Below are positions 9,401-19,176 of a DNA stretch of 32,606 bases, one piece after another. Made by a program: the position numbers and the translations under genes. The DNA lies in contig JALELI010000095.1 in NCBI GenBank assembly GCA_022768785.1, positions 1 through 32,606 on the forward strand, given 5' to 3'. Below the pieces are notes generated by a model, which had not been told where the DNA came from, did no database searches, and saw only the letters and a list, made by a program, of their open reading frames with translations. Position 1 is the first letter of the stretch. Each line of letters starts with the position of its first letter. Source of the stretch: Arcanobacterium sp. (lineage in GTDB: Bacteria; Actinomycetota; Actinomycetes; Actinomycetales; Actinomycetaceae).

Positions 9401-11428
9401 CGGCAATTTGGGCTAGTGGCTGACGACGCTGAGCAATTTGAGTTTTTTGACGAGCGGATCCCTGAGAGCGTTGTGAGCACTCGCCACTTTGAAAAGTGGT
9501 GGAAATCGGAGCGGCAGCGCCGGCCACATTTACTGGATTTCACACAAGATTTCTTGTTGGGCACCGCTGCAGCTGAAAATGAAGATTTTCCCGATGAATG
9601 GCACCAAGGGGAGATCACGCTGCCAATCACGTATACCTTTAATCCGGGTGGGCATGCCGACGGCATCACCATTGATATTCCGGTGACGATTCTGCCGCAG
9701 CTGCGCGATGAGGGCTTTGACTGGCTGGTGCCTGGAATGCTTCCAGAGCTGGTAACAGCCACTATCCGCGCATTGCCAAAACGAATTCGACGCAATTTAG
9801 TGCCAGCTCCCGATGTGGCGCAAGAGGTTTTAGTGCTGCTTCCCACGGCAAGCCAGACTAATGCTAGCTCCGGCACAGCCTATTCCACAGGCCATTCCGA
9901 GAATCGCATCACTGCAAAGAGCGCTGCTCCAACGGAGACCGGAGCTGCCGTTACTGCAAAGATTGCCAAGACTATAAACACCGCTGAAACCGCGAAAAAC
10001 AGTGGCACTTCTCAAGCGCTCTCCCAGAGAGCTGCCACTGAAACAAATAAAATTCGCCCGAGTTTCCGAGACGCGTTCACTGCAGCTGTGCAACAGCTGC
10101 GTGGCGTGCATATTGACGCCGATGCCTGGGCGGAAGCAGAGGCCACCCTGCCTGCACATCTGCACGTAACGTTCGTGGCACGCTCAGAGCGCGGAGCCGT
10201 GCTCGATGAATCCGTTTCGCTCCTGCAGCTGCAGCGCAACTTAGCTCCTCAGAGCCGCTCTGCTGTGCAATCAGTGATGCATAGCGCCGTATCTCAAGCT
10301 CTTGATGAGGCGCGAGATCGAATAATGGCCAACCAGCAGGCTGCCCAACACACGCAAGCTGCGGCAGCCAACACACAGGCTGCTCTCCCCCACTCCGAAT
10401 TAGCTGCCCGTGCCAGCGCAGCCGCACTCAGCTATTCTCTTGACGATCTTCACACATGGCCTACTCTCAGTGGCGGTGAGCTGCCTGAAGTTATTGAAAC
10501 TGCAGGGCCACAGGGCATGGCCGTGCGCGGGTATCCAGCGCTTGTGGAAATCCAGAGTGGCGGAATACAAAATCCCAGCGCGGAAAGCGGCACCGCCAGC
10601 ACCGCTTCAGCCACGCCAATTCGCACTATCGCAGAAACGTCAGCAAGCACATCGGTAGCCCTACGGGTGCTCACAAGTGCAGCTGAGCAGCGGCGCGATC
10701 ACCGCCGCGGGGTGATCCAACTGCTGGCTAACGAACTCGCCCTGCCCGAATCACGTATCACCACCCGTTGGAGCGCGCGCGAATCACTCGCGCTCGCCAG
10801 CTCTCCTTATCCGAACACGGCTGCTCTCGTGGCTGATTTACAGTTGGCCGCCACCCGAAATGTGGCACAGCGCTGGGCAAAGGAGCATAAGCTCCCGCTC
10901 GGCGCACTCCGCCGGCAGGAGGATTACGAGGCGTTGCGCGCCTACGCCCGCGAGCGCACTGAAGATGAAACGTACCGGCTCGCCCAGATCACTGCACGTA
11001 TTTTGGAGGCGTGGGGCGAAGTAGAATCTGCGCTGCGCACTCATCAGCAGATTTCGCTCATAGCCACCACCACTGATGTGCGTGACGCCGTGGCTCGGCT
11101 AGTATTCAACGGCTTTATTTCCGCCACTCCTGAGGAACATTTGGCTGATCTGCCACGCTATCTAGCGGCTGCCACACATCGGATATCCAAAGCCGAGCAC
11201 AATCCCGCAGCTGATGATTCATTAGCGTGGCACGTGCGTGACGTCGAAGAGCGGCTCAGGAGCGAACAGCAGCGAGCCGATGCTGAAGCTTACGATCCTG
11301 ATCGCTCTGCCACTCTCATTAAAGCGCGCTGGCTCATTGAGGAATTACGAGTTTCCCTCTTTGCACAGCAGTTGGGCACTCGTGTGAAAGTGTCGCCACA
11401 GCGCATTGCTAAACTTTTAACGCATTAG
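6434..11428 (+). CDS. hrpA: ATP-dependent RNA helicase HrpA
   Basis: DEAH-box helicase of the HrpA type. Visible motifs: Walker A GETGSGKTT (142-150), QPRRIAA (171-177), DEAH (239-242), SAT (271-273) and motif VI QRSGRCGRV (about 506-514). They are followed by the HA2/winged-helix and OB-fold regions and, from about residue 950, the long DUF3418-type C-terminal region. At 1664 residues it is clearly longer than the roughly 1300 typical of HrpA. The excess is a basic His/Asn/Arg-rich N-terminal tail (residues 1-95) and low-complexity inserts near residues 321-378, 588-642, 1138-1206, 1298-1335 and 1373-1406. The GTG start has no Shine-Dalgarno; CAGAAT (6422-6427) ends six bases before it. An internal start after the tail cannot be excluded. 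The 250 bases upstream (6183-6433) hold no gene. Confidence 0.95.
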   Translation: MIERPVSKKNAEHTPTAAPHHNAQRSRASENAYPSRRAGSNAGRADRSTSSANSTHTRTNHHTANGNFGSGHNADHHSRAQRHNRNTKHHNHAHWRGFSAEQLAARRAALPPITYPEELPVSARRAEIMRAIRHSQVVIVAGETGSGKTTQLPKMCLELGLGIEGMIGHTQPRRIAARSVAERISYELGVELGGPIGYQVRFTDRASATTLVKLMTDGILLAEIQSDPELRKYSAIIIDEAHERSLNIDFLLGYLARLLPRRPDLKLIITSATIDSERFAEHFGEHMRGGYPGNKAPIIEVSGRTYPVEIRYRPLFNPDMRGGSSLPTPASSNSLALATSSSPTASPGGIAPSHNASAASHADAHEMRPTAQDQTSGIVDAAHELFAEGPGDILVFLSGEGEIHETQRAFRDDLGSRYIEPGGHSSVPGAVEVLPLFARLSAAEQHRIFEPHQHRRIVLATNIAETSLTVPGIRYVIDPGTARISRYSNKTKVQRLPIEPISQASANQRSGRCGRVADGIAIRLYSEEDFIARPEFTEPEIQRTSLAAVILHMASLHLGAVENFPFIDPPDTRAVRAGVQLLEEIGALEATAHTAPATAHTLKPESQPLPKHASDSSDPHKWAHTPKPAPAPAALPDSTPGHTPYRLTKIGRELARLPIDPRLGRMLLAGADNGAAAEVLVLVAAMSVQDVRERPAEFQAQADQLHARFTEPTSDFLAYLNLWRYLRTQQRELSSSAFRRLCRAEYINWLRWREWQDVVAQLRELAKPLKLNLRPITIPTAGQIRAAEAQLTEKGADSSHNREIIAAVKTVGKSSDAPATAAIHRSLLVGLLSNLGSWSERKRDYEGARGTHFVIWPGSGLHRKQYSWVMAAELVETSRLFARSVARVAPEWIEPVAQHLVKRTYSEPFWSTKQGAAMVHERVTLYGLTVTADRPILASSVGTAQARELARELFIRCALVEGQWRGGYHAFVKHNAAELKKAHEVETRLRQFGLVADDAEQFEFFDERIPESVVSTRHFEKWWKSERQRRPHLLDFTQDFLLGTAAAENEDFPDEWHQGEITLPITYTFNPGGHADGITIDIPVTILPQLRDEGFDWLVPGMLPELVTATIRALPKRIRRNLVPAPDVAQEVLVLLPTASQTNASSGTAYSTGHSENRITAKSAAPTETGAAVTAKIAKTINTAETAKNSGTSQALSQRAATETNKIRPSFRDAFTAAVQQLRGVHIDADAWAEAEATLPAHLHVTFVARSERGAVLDESVSLLQLQRNLAPQSRSAVQSVMHSAVSQALDEARDRIMANQQAAQHTQAAAANTQAALPHSELAARASAAALSYSLDDLHTWPTLSGGELPEVIETAGPQGMAVRGYPALVEIQSGGIQNPSAESGTASTASATPIRTIAETSASTSVALRVLTSAAEQRRDHRRGVIQLLANELALPESRITTRWSARESLALASSPYPNTAALVADLQLAATRNVAQRWAKEHKLPLGALRRQEDYEALRAYARERTEDETYRLAQITARILEAWGEVESALRTHQQISLIATTTDVRDAVARLVFNGFISATPEEHLADLPRYLAAATHRISKAEHNPAADDSLAWHVRDVEERLRSEQQRADAEAYDPDRSATLIKARWLIEELRVSLFAQQLGTRVKVSPQRIAKLLTH

Positions 11429-11677
11429 CGTACTTAAATCCTTAGCACTTTAGCCCGCTAGGAACGTCTCGCCTGCTAGGGCCACTGGCGATGGCATGAA
11501 ATGCAGAAACTTTACGGATATAAACGTTCTACCCGCCTAAGAGCACTTCCTCATCATAAGATCTTGCACCGCTAACACCCGTGATGAGTGTTTGATGTTG
11601 CACCGTTTTGCAGTAACTCTTTCATACGAGTTCAGGTGGGTAGATTCCGATCTCATTCCCAGCTACGCCAGCTGGGG

Positions 11678-12997
11678 TCACGTCAGCAGTGATGAAAACT
11701 GCTGGCGGATTTCGCGTGCAACCACTCGCGCATCTCGGCGTGCCCCAACTGTAGAAGCAGAAGGTCCATATCCGATCAGATAAACGCGGGGATTAAGCAT
11801 GGTATGCACGCCGTCCATCTGGATCCCGCCATTCGGCGAACGCAGCTTAAGGGGCCGCAAATGGCCGAGATTGTGCCGAAAACCGGTGGCCCAAATAATC
11901 GCATCGAAATTTTCGTGTTTCTTTCCCCACCACGCGCCGTCAGCATCGAGCCGGTCGAACATTGGTTTGCGCTTCAACACGCCATTTTCCCGCAGTTCTC
12001 GTATGTGTTTTGTGAGTGGCAAGCCAGTTTCTGCCACCACTGGCAGCGGAGGGAATCCAGCCGCCACTCGCGCCCGCACCCGTTCTTCCACATCTCGGCC
12101 ATATTCTGGCTTTAGCCCTTCAGAATCGGAGCTCACATACTTGCGCCACCGCGGGGGTGTGCGCGTGACCCAGCGAACTTTTTTTGCCTCTTTCGAGAGC
12201 TCTTCCACATGCCCAATAGCCGAGATGCCCCCGCCCACCACTAGCACCCGTTGCTTCCAAAAGCGGGCTGGGCCAGGATAATTCTGCGTGTGGTATTGCT
12301 CCCCGCGAAAATTTTCGGCTCCGCGCACATACGGCACAAAGGGGCGCTGCCATGTGCCGGTGCAGTTGATGATGAATTTCGCTCTCCAGATCCCTGCGCT
12401 CGTGCGCGCTTCGAGGAGTTCGCCCAGTTCGCTGTGGTGCGAATCTGGGGTGGGCCTCAGGCTCAGTGCTCCCCCACCTGTGCCGGAAGAACCGTGCGCC
12501 GCAGAGGTATCGCCTGCCGCAGAATCTTGGGAGTTATTCCAGCTAGCTTCTCTGTTAAGTGCCTCAGAGCCTTCGCCACCTGCCTCCGGGTACACATTCC
12601 GCACTTCATGCACTCGCACTGGGCGTAAAATTGGCAAGTCGTTCTCGTGCTCGAATTCTGCAAAGTAGGCGGGCACAAATAGCCGAGCTGGAGCATTGAG
12701 ATCTAGCTCCTCCACCGGCTGCCCAGGTAGATCGGCAATGTGATTGATAGTGGCCATCGTGAGCGTGGGCCAGCGGTGCTGCCATGCCCCGCCAGGAGCT
12801 TCTTCAGCATCAAGCACCACAAAAGTGCCGAGCGCTGGTTTTTTACGCCGCTTCGTCACGCCGTCATCGGCACCTAGAGAACCCGCAAATCCGGTGAATC
12901 CCCGCTTCTGGAGCTCGTAGGCAGCGCAAATCCCCGCCTGGCCAGCGCCGATCACCAGCACGTCTACTGAGTGAATCACCCTGCCTTGAATCTCCAT
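11678..12997 (-). CDS. Flavin-containing monooxygenase / NAD(P)-FAD oxidoreductase (CzcO-like)
   Basis: Predicted cytoplasmic FAD- and NAD(P)H-dependent oxidoreductase of the flavin monooxygenase type. Near the N-terminus is the FAD-binding fingerprint VLVIGAGQAGICAAYEL; in the middle is a second dinucleotide fold, VLVVGGGISAIGHVEEL; and near the C-terminus the ATGF motif (IIWATGFRHNLGHL). An acidic, Ser/Gly-rich segment of about 55 residues (12424-12595) sits between the first FAD region and the strand before the NADPH fold and looks inserted. I chose the ATG at 12997 because the FAD strand then starts about ten residues in; the frame remains open to a GTG at 13054. No Shine-Dalgarno is seen. 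It converges on hrpA across 249 bases without a clear terminator. Substrate unknown. Confidence 0.85.
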   Translation of the reverse strand: MEIQGRVIHSVDVLVIGAGQAGICAAYELQKRGFTGFAGSLGADDGVTKRRKKPALGTFVVLDAEEAPGGAWQHRWPTLTMATINHIADLPGQPVEELDLNAPARLFVPAYFAEFEHENDLPILRPVRVHEVRNVYPEAGGEGSEALNREASWNNSQDSAAGDTSAAHGSSGTGGGALSLRPTPDSHHSELGELLEARTSAGIWRAKFIINCTGTWQRPFVPYVRGAENFRGEQYHTQNYPGPARFWKQRVLVVGGGISAIGHVEELSKEAKKVRWVTRTPPRWRKYVSSDSEGLKPEYGRDVEERVRARVAAGFPPLPVVAETGLPLTKHIRELRENGVLKRKPMFDRLDADGAWWGKKHENFDAIIWATGFRHNLGHLRPLKLRSPNGGIQMDGVHTMLNPRVYLIGYGPSASTVGARRDARVVAREIRQQFSSLLT

Positions 12998-13301
12998 AGT
13001 TCTACGGTAAACCACTGCAGGCGAAACTGGGAGCCAATTTGTGCTGGCATGCACAATCGCACTGGCTCATGTGCGGAAAATGCCCACATTATGCGCATGT
13101 GCTGCCACGCCCCTATGGGATAACCCCTGAGCCTCACAGAAGATAGCATCGGCGTTGCCTAAACCTACAACTCGCCGTACGAACCGACCATATCGCAGCC
13201 CATATTTGCTGTTGGAATTCTCGTTGTAGGCTAGCCACATGATATTTCAGCAGAATGTGCAACCCCACCGCAGGCACAGCACTCTCCTGAGAGGCGCCGA
13301 A
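12998..13301. other. Divergent intergenic region with inverted repeat
   Basis: Separates the monooxygenase (minus) from the ABC importer (plus), so it must hold both promoters, which I could not fix. An inverted repeat CACAT-N7-ATGTG with palindromic core ATGCGCAT lies at 13085-13101 and could be an operator. No LacI-type operator was recognised. Confidence 0.35.
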
Positions 13302-14228
13302 ATGGCTGAAACAACTGAAATATCCGCAATATCTTTACCCGCGCCTCAACCGGCTCCTAAATTATTTGGCACACATCTCGGGCGGCGCAAGCGCGAACTG
13401 CTTGTGGCTTTCGCAATGCTCGCACCTTCACTCCTCGGGGTGGGAATCTTTTTACTGCTGCCATTGATTGCCGTATTCGCCCTCTCGTTCACTCGATGGA
13501 ATCTTGTGGGGCAGCTGCAGTTTGTGGGGTTTGCAAATTTTTCTGCTCTCGCCACTGATGCCAGCACATGGAGTTCTTTAGGAGTGACGGCGCTCTTCGC
13601 GCTTTTTGCTGTGCCAGCCACGCTCGTATGTGGATTGCTTATCGCGCTTGCGCTCAATTCACGAATTCCGGGGAGCCGCATAGCGAGTTTTCTATTCGTG
13701 CTGCCCTGGGCGGCTGCTCCGCTAGCCCTCGGAGTGATTTGGCAATGGCTTCTCACTCCAAGTGGGGTGCTCTCAAATCCCCACACCGCCCTGCCAGCTA
13801 TGGCCGGTATCTACGTGTGGCAAAACGCCGGATATGTAGCGCTTTTCTTCCTCGCAGGCATACGTACGATTCCCAGCTCTATTATGGCTGCTGCCACACT
13901 CGATGGCGCTGGAGCTATTCGCCGATTTTTTTCTATCACGCTGCCACTGCTGCGCCCCACCACTTTTTTCGTGGGAGCCACAAGCTTAATCACAGCTGTT
14001 CAGGTTTTTGATTTAGCTTATGGGCTCACCGGAGGATCTCCTGGATATCCCGCGGGGAGCACTGATCTATTTGCGGCGCATATTTATACCACTGCTTTCG
14101 TTTCTCCTCGTATCGGCACAGCGGCTGCAATGGCTGTGATGATGGCGGTGGCCGTGCTCGCACTTAGTGCCGCCCAATGGCTTTACTTCAGCAAATACAC
14201 CACATTTGAATTGGGGGTGGAGCTGTGA
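13302..14228 (+). CDS. Sugar ABC transporter permease (MalF/UgpA type)
   Basis: First membrane subunit of a carbohydrate importer. The ATG at 13302 is preceded by GAGAGG seven bases upstream and gives 308 residues; the open frame reaches back to 13239 without a comparable ribosome site. About six hydrophobic helices are visible, starting with LLVAFAMLAPSLLGVGIFLLLP. The cytoplasmic EAA loop that docks on the ATPase reads AATLDGAGAIRRFFSITLPLLRP. It overlaps the next permease by four bases. The sugar cannot be assigned. Confidence 0.9.
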   Translation: MAETTEISAISLPAPQPAPKLFGTHLGRRKRELLVAFAMLAPSLLGVGIFLLLPLIAVFALSFTRWNLVGQLQFVGFANFSALATDASTWSSLGVTALFALFAVPATLVCGLLIALALNSRIPGSRIASFLFVLPWAAAPLALGVIWQWLLTPSGVLSNPHTALPAMAGIYVWQNAGYVALFFLAGIRTIPSSIMAAATLDGAGAIRRFFSITLPLLRPTTFFVGATSLITAVQVFDLAYGLTGGSPGYPAGSTDLFAAHIYTTAFVSPRIGTAAAMAVMMAVAVLALSAAQWLYFSKYTTFELGVEL

Positions 14229-15082
14229 AGCAGCACTCTTCCACCCGGAGCCTTGCCCGCCTTCGCCCAACTCTTCTGGCTATTGTGCTGCTCCTCGCCG
14301 CACTCGGCTGCGCGGCCCCGCTCGTCGTGGGGGCAGCTATCTCGCTCACTCCAGCTGCCCACCTAAGCCCCGGAGGCGCAATTTTTGCCGCGGAAAATAT
14401 TGTGGGTGCGCCGTCATGGGAACATTACGCCACGCTCTTTTCACAGCATGGATTTACGGCAAGTTTTTGGATTACCGTTGCGGCTACTGTGGTAATCAGT
14501 GCGGGGCAGTGCGCAGCATCTACACTTGCCGCCTACGCCTTTGCCCGTTTACGCTTCCCCGGAAAAGAGCCACTTTTTTGGCTCTATATGGCCACAATGG
14601 CGGTGCCTGCTATCACGCTTGTGGTGCCGCTCTATCTGGGGGCAAGCTCCTTGGGCCTACGCGGCACGTTTGCAGGGCTGGTGGTGCCCTTTGTACTCGG
14701 CTCACCTTTTGCCGTGTTTTGGCTGCGCCAGAGTTTTCGGAGAATGCCTCAAGAGTTGCTCGACGCCGCACAACTCGATGGCGCAACCCATTGGCGCACA
14801 TTGGTTTCTGTGGTGCTTCCTGCAAACCGGTCAGTGCTGGCAGTGCTGGGGTTTATCACCGTGGCCACACAGTGGAACAGCTTCCTCTGGCCAAGCGTGA
14901 TTGCTTCCAGTGCTAACGGGGCTCGAGTGCTCACCGTGGCTACCGCCGCTTTGCAATCACAATACCAATCGAACTGGCCTTTGGTGTTGGCTGCCACCAC
15001 TCTCACGCTGCTGCCGATGGTTGTGGCTTTTGGCGTGGGTGCACTCGTTTTTGCGCATAGCCCATCGTTTCACCGGCATTAG
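14225..15082 (+). CDS. Sugar ABC transporter permease (MalG/UgpE type)
   Basis: Second membrane subunit of the same importer, 285 residues. It starts with GTG inside the stop region of the first permease (GTGA overlap), which indicates translational coupling. The N-terminal hydrophobic helix is LLAIVLLLAALGCAAPLVVG, and the EAA docking loop reads DAAQLDGATHWRTLVSVVLPANR. Length and motif order match the family. The binding-protein gene follows after 48 bases. Confidence 0.9.
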   Translation: MKQHSSTRSLARLRPTLLAIVLLLAALGCAAPLVVGAAISLTPAAHLSPGGAIFAAENIVGAPSWEHYATLFSQHGFTASFWITVAATVVISAGQCAASTLAAYAFARLRFPGKEPLFWLYMATMAVPAITLVVPLYLGASSLGLRGTFAGLVVPFVLGSPFAVFWLRQSFRRMPQELLDAAQLDGATHWRTLVSVVLPANRSVLAVLGFITVATQWNSFLWPSVIASSANGARVLTVATAALQSQYQSNWPLVLAATTLTLLPMVVAFGVGALVFAHSPSFHRH

Positions 15083-15130
15083 CAATATGATGAAACTATC
15101 CATGAAATAGCGGCGCAGTGAGGAACCCCG

Positions 15131-16690
15131 ATGAGAGTATATCTTCGGAAAAGCACAGCATGGATAGTGGCTGCACTCACGGCAGTGGTGGCTAGCTTGG
15201 CGGGTTGCACCGCCCCACAGGGAAATGACGGCGATAGCGGAGCTGCAAAAGGGCATGCTCCTATCACCCTCACCTTTCGTTTATGGGACGATCAGGCACA
15301 GCCAGCGTATGCAGCTTCTTTCAAAGCTTTTGAACGAGAAAATCCCGATATCCATGTAGCTATTGAGCACGTGCCGTGGGCGAGTTATTGGAAACAGATT
15401 CCCCTTGATATTGCCGCAGGCAATATGGCTGATGTATATCTCATGAACTCCTCTAATTTTGCGTTCTATGCTGATGCCGGCAAGCTTGTGAATATCTCGC
15501 AAACATTGGGAAACCAGCACGCTGCGTGGCAAAAAGCGGTCACGGATCTCTACACCCGCTCTGGCTCGCTCTGGGGAGTGCCTCAGCTATGGGATTCTAT
15601 CGCGCTTTTCTACAACATAGATTTAGTGCAGAAAGCCGGAGTGGATCCCACGCGCCTCACATGGGCGCCCCTTGCAGCTGGCTCCGCTCCTGGTGGTGGC
15701 ACTAGCGGAGCTACGGCCAAAGCTAGCGGCGGCGGCGCCAGAGCTTCGGCTAAGGCCAGTGGCACCGCTTCAGCAAATAGCACGAGCCCCTCTGCACAAG
15801 GTGCCACTAGGGCGGCAGCACACACTTCTAAGAGCACTGCCGTATCGAATACTCCAGCTGCGTCGGGGGATACTCTTTTGCCAACGTTGCGTGCTCTCAC
15901 GCGCGACACATCTGGCCGGCCAGCTACAGCTCCAAATTTCGATCCGGCGCATATCGCCACTTATGGCTTCAACGCGCAGATAGACATGCAGGCGATCTAT
16001 CTGGATTTTCTCGCTGAAGCGGGAGCAACATATCAGGCTGCTGGAGCTGATACATTCGCCTTTGCTTCGCCAGCAGGTGAGCAGGCGTTTAACTATCTTG
16101 TGCACCTCGTGAACGGCGAACATCTTGCTCCGCCCGCTGCAGTCACCAATACGAATGGAGATTTCTCTCGAGATCTTTTCCTCCAAGGAAAGCTCGCTCT
16201 ATTCCAATCTGGCCCCTATAATCTCAAAACCATTGCTGAGGGAGCTGCACATAAATGGGGGATCGCTCCAATAGTGGCGGGCCCACGGGGGCGCGTGAGC
16301 GTGGTGCACGGCGTTGCTGCGGTGGGTAACGCCGATTCCAAATATCCCGAAGCTGTGAAGCGCGTGCTCACGTGGCTGGGATCAGTGCGTGGGCAAGAGC
16401 AGCTTGGCGCACAAGGAGTAGCTTTCCCAGCGGCGGTGGAAGCACAACACACATTCGTGGATTATTGGGCCGCTAAGGGAGTAGATGTGCAGGTGTTTAT
16501 CGACGCCGCACGCGGTAGCTACGCTGATGGAGCTTCCGGCTCCACTGCTCCTGCCCCACGCGGGCGCATGGTGAATGCGGGAGCTGCCGCTGCAGAAACA
16601 GTGCTGAAAGATATCTTGCTCGGAATTACGCCAGTGAAAGCTGGCCTCCAGCAAGCTCAAGCCGCTGGCAACACCGCTATGCGCGAATAA
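15131..16690 (+). CDS. Sugar ABC transporter substrate-binding lipoprotein with low-complexity insert
   Basis: Extracellular solute-binding protein, family 1, 519 residues. The signal peptide ends in lipobox LAGC with Cys26, so it is lipid-anchored. GAGGA lies seven bases before the ATG. The N-terminal lobe (TLTFRLWDDQAQPAYAASF, ADVYLMNSSNFAFY) and the hinge and C-lobe regions (LFLQGKLALFQSGPYNL, WGIAPIVAGP) are typical. Residues about 182-246, just after VDPTRLTW, are an Ala/Ser/Thr/Gly-rich segment absent from the family; the normal sequence resumes at LLPTLRALTRD. The segment lies at an exposed loop position. No ATPase gene is present in the operon, so a shared MsiK-like ATPase elsewhere is likely, as known in other actinobacteria. 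Confidence 0.9.
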   Translation: MRVYLRKSTAWIVAALTAVVASLAGCTAPQGNDGDSGAAKGHAPITLTFRLWDDQAQPAYAASFKAFERENPDIHVAIEHVPWASYWKQIPLDIAAGNMADVYLMNSSNFAFYADAGKLVNISQTLGNQHAAWQKAVTDLYTRSGSLWGVPQLWDSIALFYNIDLVQKAGVDPTRLTWAPLAAGSAPGGGTSGATAKASGGGARASAKASGTASANSTSPSAQGATRAAAHTSKSTAVSNTPAASGDTLLPTLRALTRDTSGRPATAPNFDPAHIATYGFNAQIDMQAIYLDFLAEAGATYQAAGADTFAFASPAGEQAFNYLVHLVNGEHLAPPAAVTNTNGDFSRDLFLQGKLALFQSGPYNLKTIAEGAAHKWGIAPIVAGPRGRVSVVHGVAAVGNADSKYPEAVKRVLTWLGSVRGQEQLGAQGVAFPAAVEAQHTFVDYWAAKGVDVQVFIDAARGSYADGASGSTAPAPRGRMVNAGAAAAETVLKDILLGITPVKAGLQQAQAAGNTAMRE

Positions 16691-17051
16691 AGTAGCAGAG
16701 CTCTTTCTCATACTTGCATACTTGCCCACCGCCATATCAGGGTAGTATCAAGATACGGCTATACGCGAGTAGATACGCACCGGAAACAACCCGAGCCACA
16801 CTTTTCCAAGATCGCACTTCCCCAAGATCTTCACAGAGCACATCACCGCTCAATAACCAGCTCAACTCTGCGGCACAACCTTTACAGCACTCGAAACTGG
16901 CAGATTTACGCACTCACCCGCAAGGAACACACTCAACTGTGCTACATAGCTCCCGCAGCTGGCACAACTGCAGAAAATGCCACAGAGCTCCGTTGCCACT
17001 GGTATTCCACCAGCTGCAGCCCAATTCGTCCATAGCACGTATGATAAACCC
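16691..17051 (+). other. Intergenic region with promoter of the LolA-like lipoprotein
   Basis: No gene seen. It contains short direct repeats (CATACTTG twice, near 16712-16727) but no obvious terminator for the ABC operon. TATGAT at 17040-17045 ends six bases before the ATG at 17052 and is the likely -10 box of a leaderless transcript; no convincing -35 box is seen. Confidence 0.4.
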
Positions 17052-17783
17052 ATGAAGATGAAGCGATTCACTGCGTGGGTAACTGTGGGAAGCCTAGCGC
17101 TGGTTAGCCTCGCAGGGTGCAACTCCACTCAACGCGCCGAACGGCTCTGCACTGATCCGTTGCAGCCTGTGCTCTCGCAGCTCCAACCAGGCTCCCACGC
17201 AAACCTGGGAATCGCCGTCAGCGCCCAAGATCTCGCCCGTTGCACAGCGGAAGCGCTGGGAAAGCTCAAAGGGTATCGAGAAGAAACCACCGTGAATGGG
17301 CAAGTGCGCAGCCACTCTCAGGTGAATATCAACCCTTTGAAAGTGCATATGGTGATAATGCAGCACCAGGAAAACAATCTTGAAGAAGTAATTCTCATCG
17401 AGGGATTCAGCTTCGCCAAAGTGGCAGGGAAGTGGCTGCAAGCCACGGAAGATTCTCCCGATCCTGCGATTCGTGGGCTGCTCAACCTGCCCAAGAGCTT
17501 TCAAACTCAATTCAATCCGAGGTTGCGTGCCGCAGGCACAGATCCTGCTATCCGCTACACTCTCGTGAGCACTGGCACTGTGCTTGGCCAGCCTGTGCTG
17601 GTGCTCGAAGCAAAGATTGCCACTGGCACCACCACTTATGTATCTCGATATTACGTGAATAAAGATTATGTGCTGCTGCGCTCCGACGCCGTCAATAGCG
17701 ATGGCACCACCACCACATCACAGCTCACCGAGCTTGATAAGCCGCAGGCCATCTCCAACCCAATGCTGCCCCCGAAGAGTTAG
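17052..17783 (+). CDS. Secreted lipoprotein, LolA/LppX-like
   Basis: Predicted cell-surface lipoprotein of 243 residues. A signal peptide with lipobox LAGC (Cys23) follows a Lys/Arg N-terminus. The mature part has the strand-rich pattern of LolA-fold lipoproteins such as LppX/LprG: a helix (LARCTAEALGKLKGYREETTV), alternating strands about residues 85-130 (NPLKVHMVIMQ, EVILIEGFSFAKVAGKWLQA), then strands near 190-215 (TTYVSRYYVNKDYVLLRSDAV) and a closing QLTELDKPQAISNP that resembles the family's end. The assignment rests on pattern only. I chose the ATG at 17052 over the upstream open frame (from 16977) because the signal peptide begins there. Two cysteines (LCTDP, ARCTAE) might pair. Function unknown; lipid or glycolipid carriage is possible. 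Confidence 0.7.
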   Translation: MKMKRFTAWVTVGSLALVSLAGCNSTQRAERLCTDPLQPVLSQLQPGSHANLGIAVSAQDLARCTAEALGKLKGYREETTVNGQVRSHSQVNINPLKVHMVIMQHQENNLEEVILIEGFSFAKVAGKWLQATEDSPDPAIRGLLNLPKSFQTQFNPRLRAAGTDPAIRYTLVSTGTVLGQPVLVLEAKIATGTTTYVSRYYVNKDYVLLRSDAVNSDGTTTTSQLTELDKPQAISNPMLPPKS

Positions 17784-17859
17784 CCACAAGAAAAGTTCGC
17801 CATCGGAATCCGGGGTGTGCTGCACTGGATTCAGTATTCTGCACAATTTTCCTAATGCG

Positions 17860-17904
17860 AAACGGCGATTTTCTCGCATACCCATGCAAGAAAATCGCCG
17901 TTTT
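17860..17904. terminator. Strong bidirectional rho-independent terminator
   Basis: Perfect 15-bp arms (AAACGGCGATTTTCT and its complement) with a 15-base loop, A-rich on the left and T-rich on the right. It lies between the convergent LolA-like lipoprotein and nrdF. The remaining bases to nrdF (17905-18104) show nothing further. Confidence 0.85.
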
Positions 17905-18104
17905 ACGAGCCTCTAACCCACTTCCACGCAATGCCTGGCTATATCCACATTTGCAATCGGGCTCGCGCAAACGTTAGCGCCTTCAGCGAATCTGGCCTGT
18001 GCCCCAGAATCTCCTAGAAATGAGCTGGCGAAACCAACTAGTAAAGCGCACAATCCAGAAGCTCTGAGCAGCCACAGTGCTAAAGCGCTGCGTGAGACGA
18101 TAAG

Positions 18105-19118
<1,014 letters not shown>

Positions 19119-19176
19119 CTACGGGAGGCAACACGCAGCCACAGATCGGGAACCGCGCGTTTGCAGGGTGAATAGG

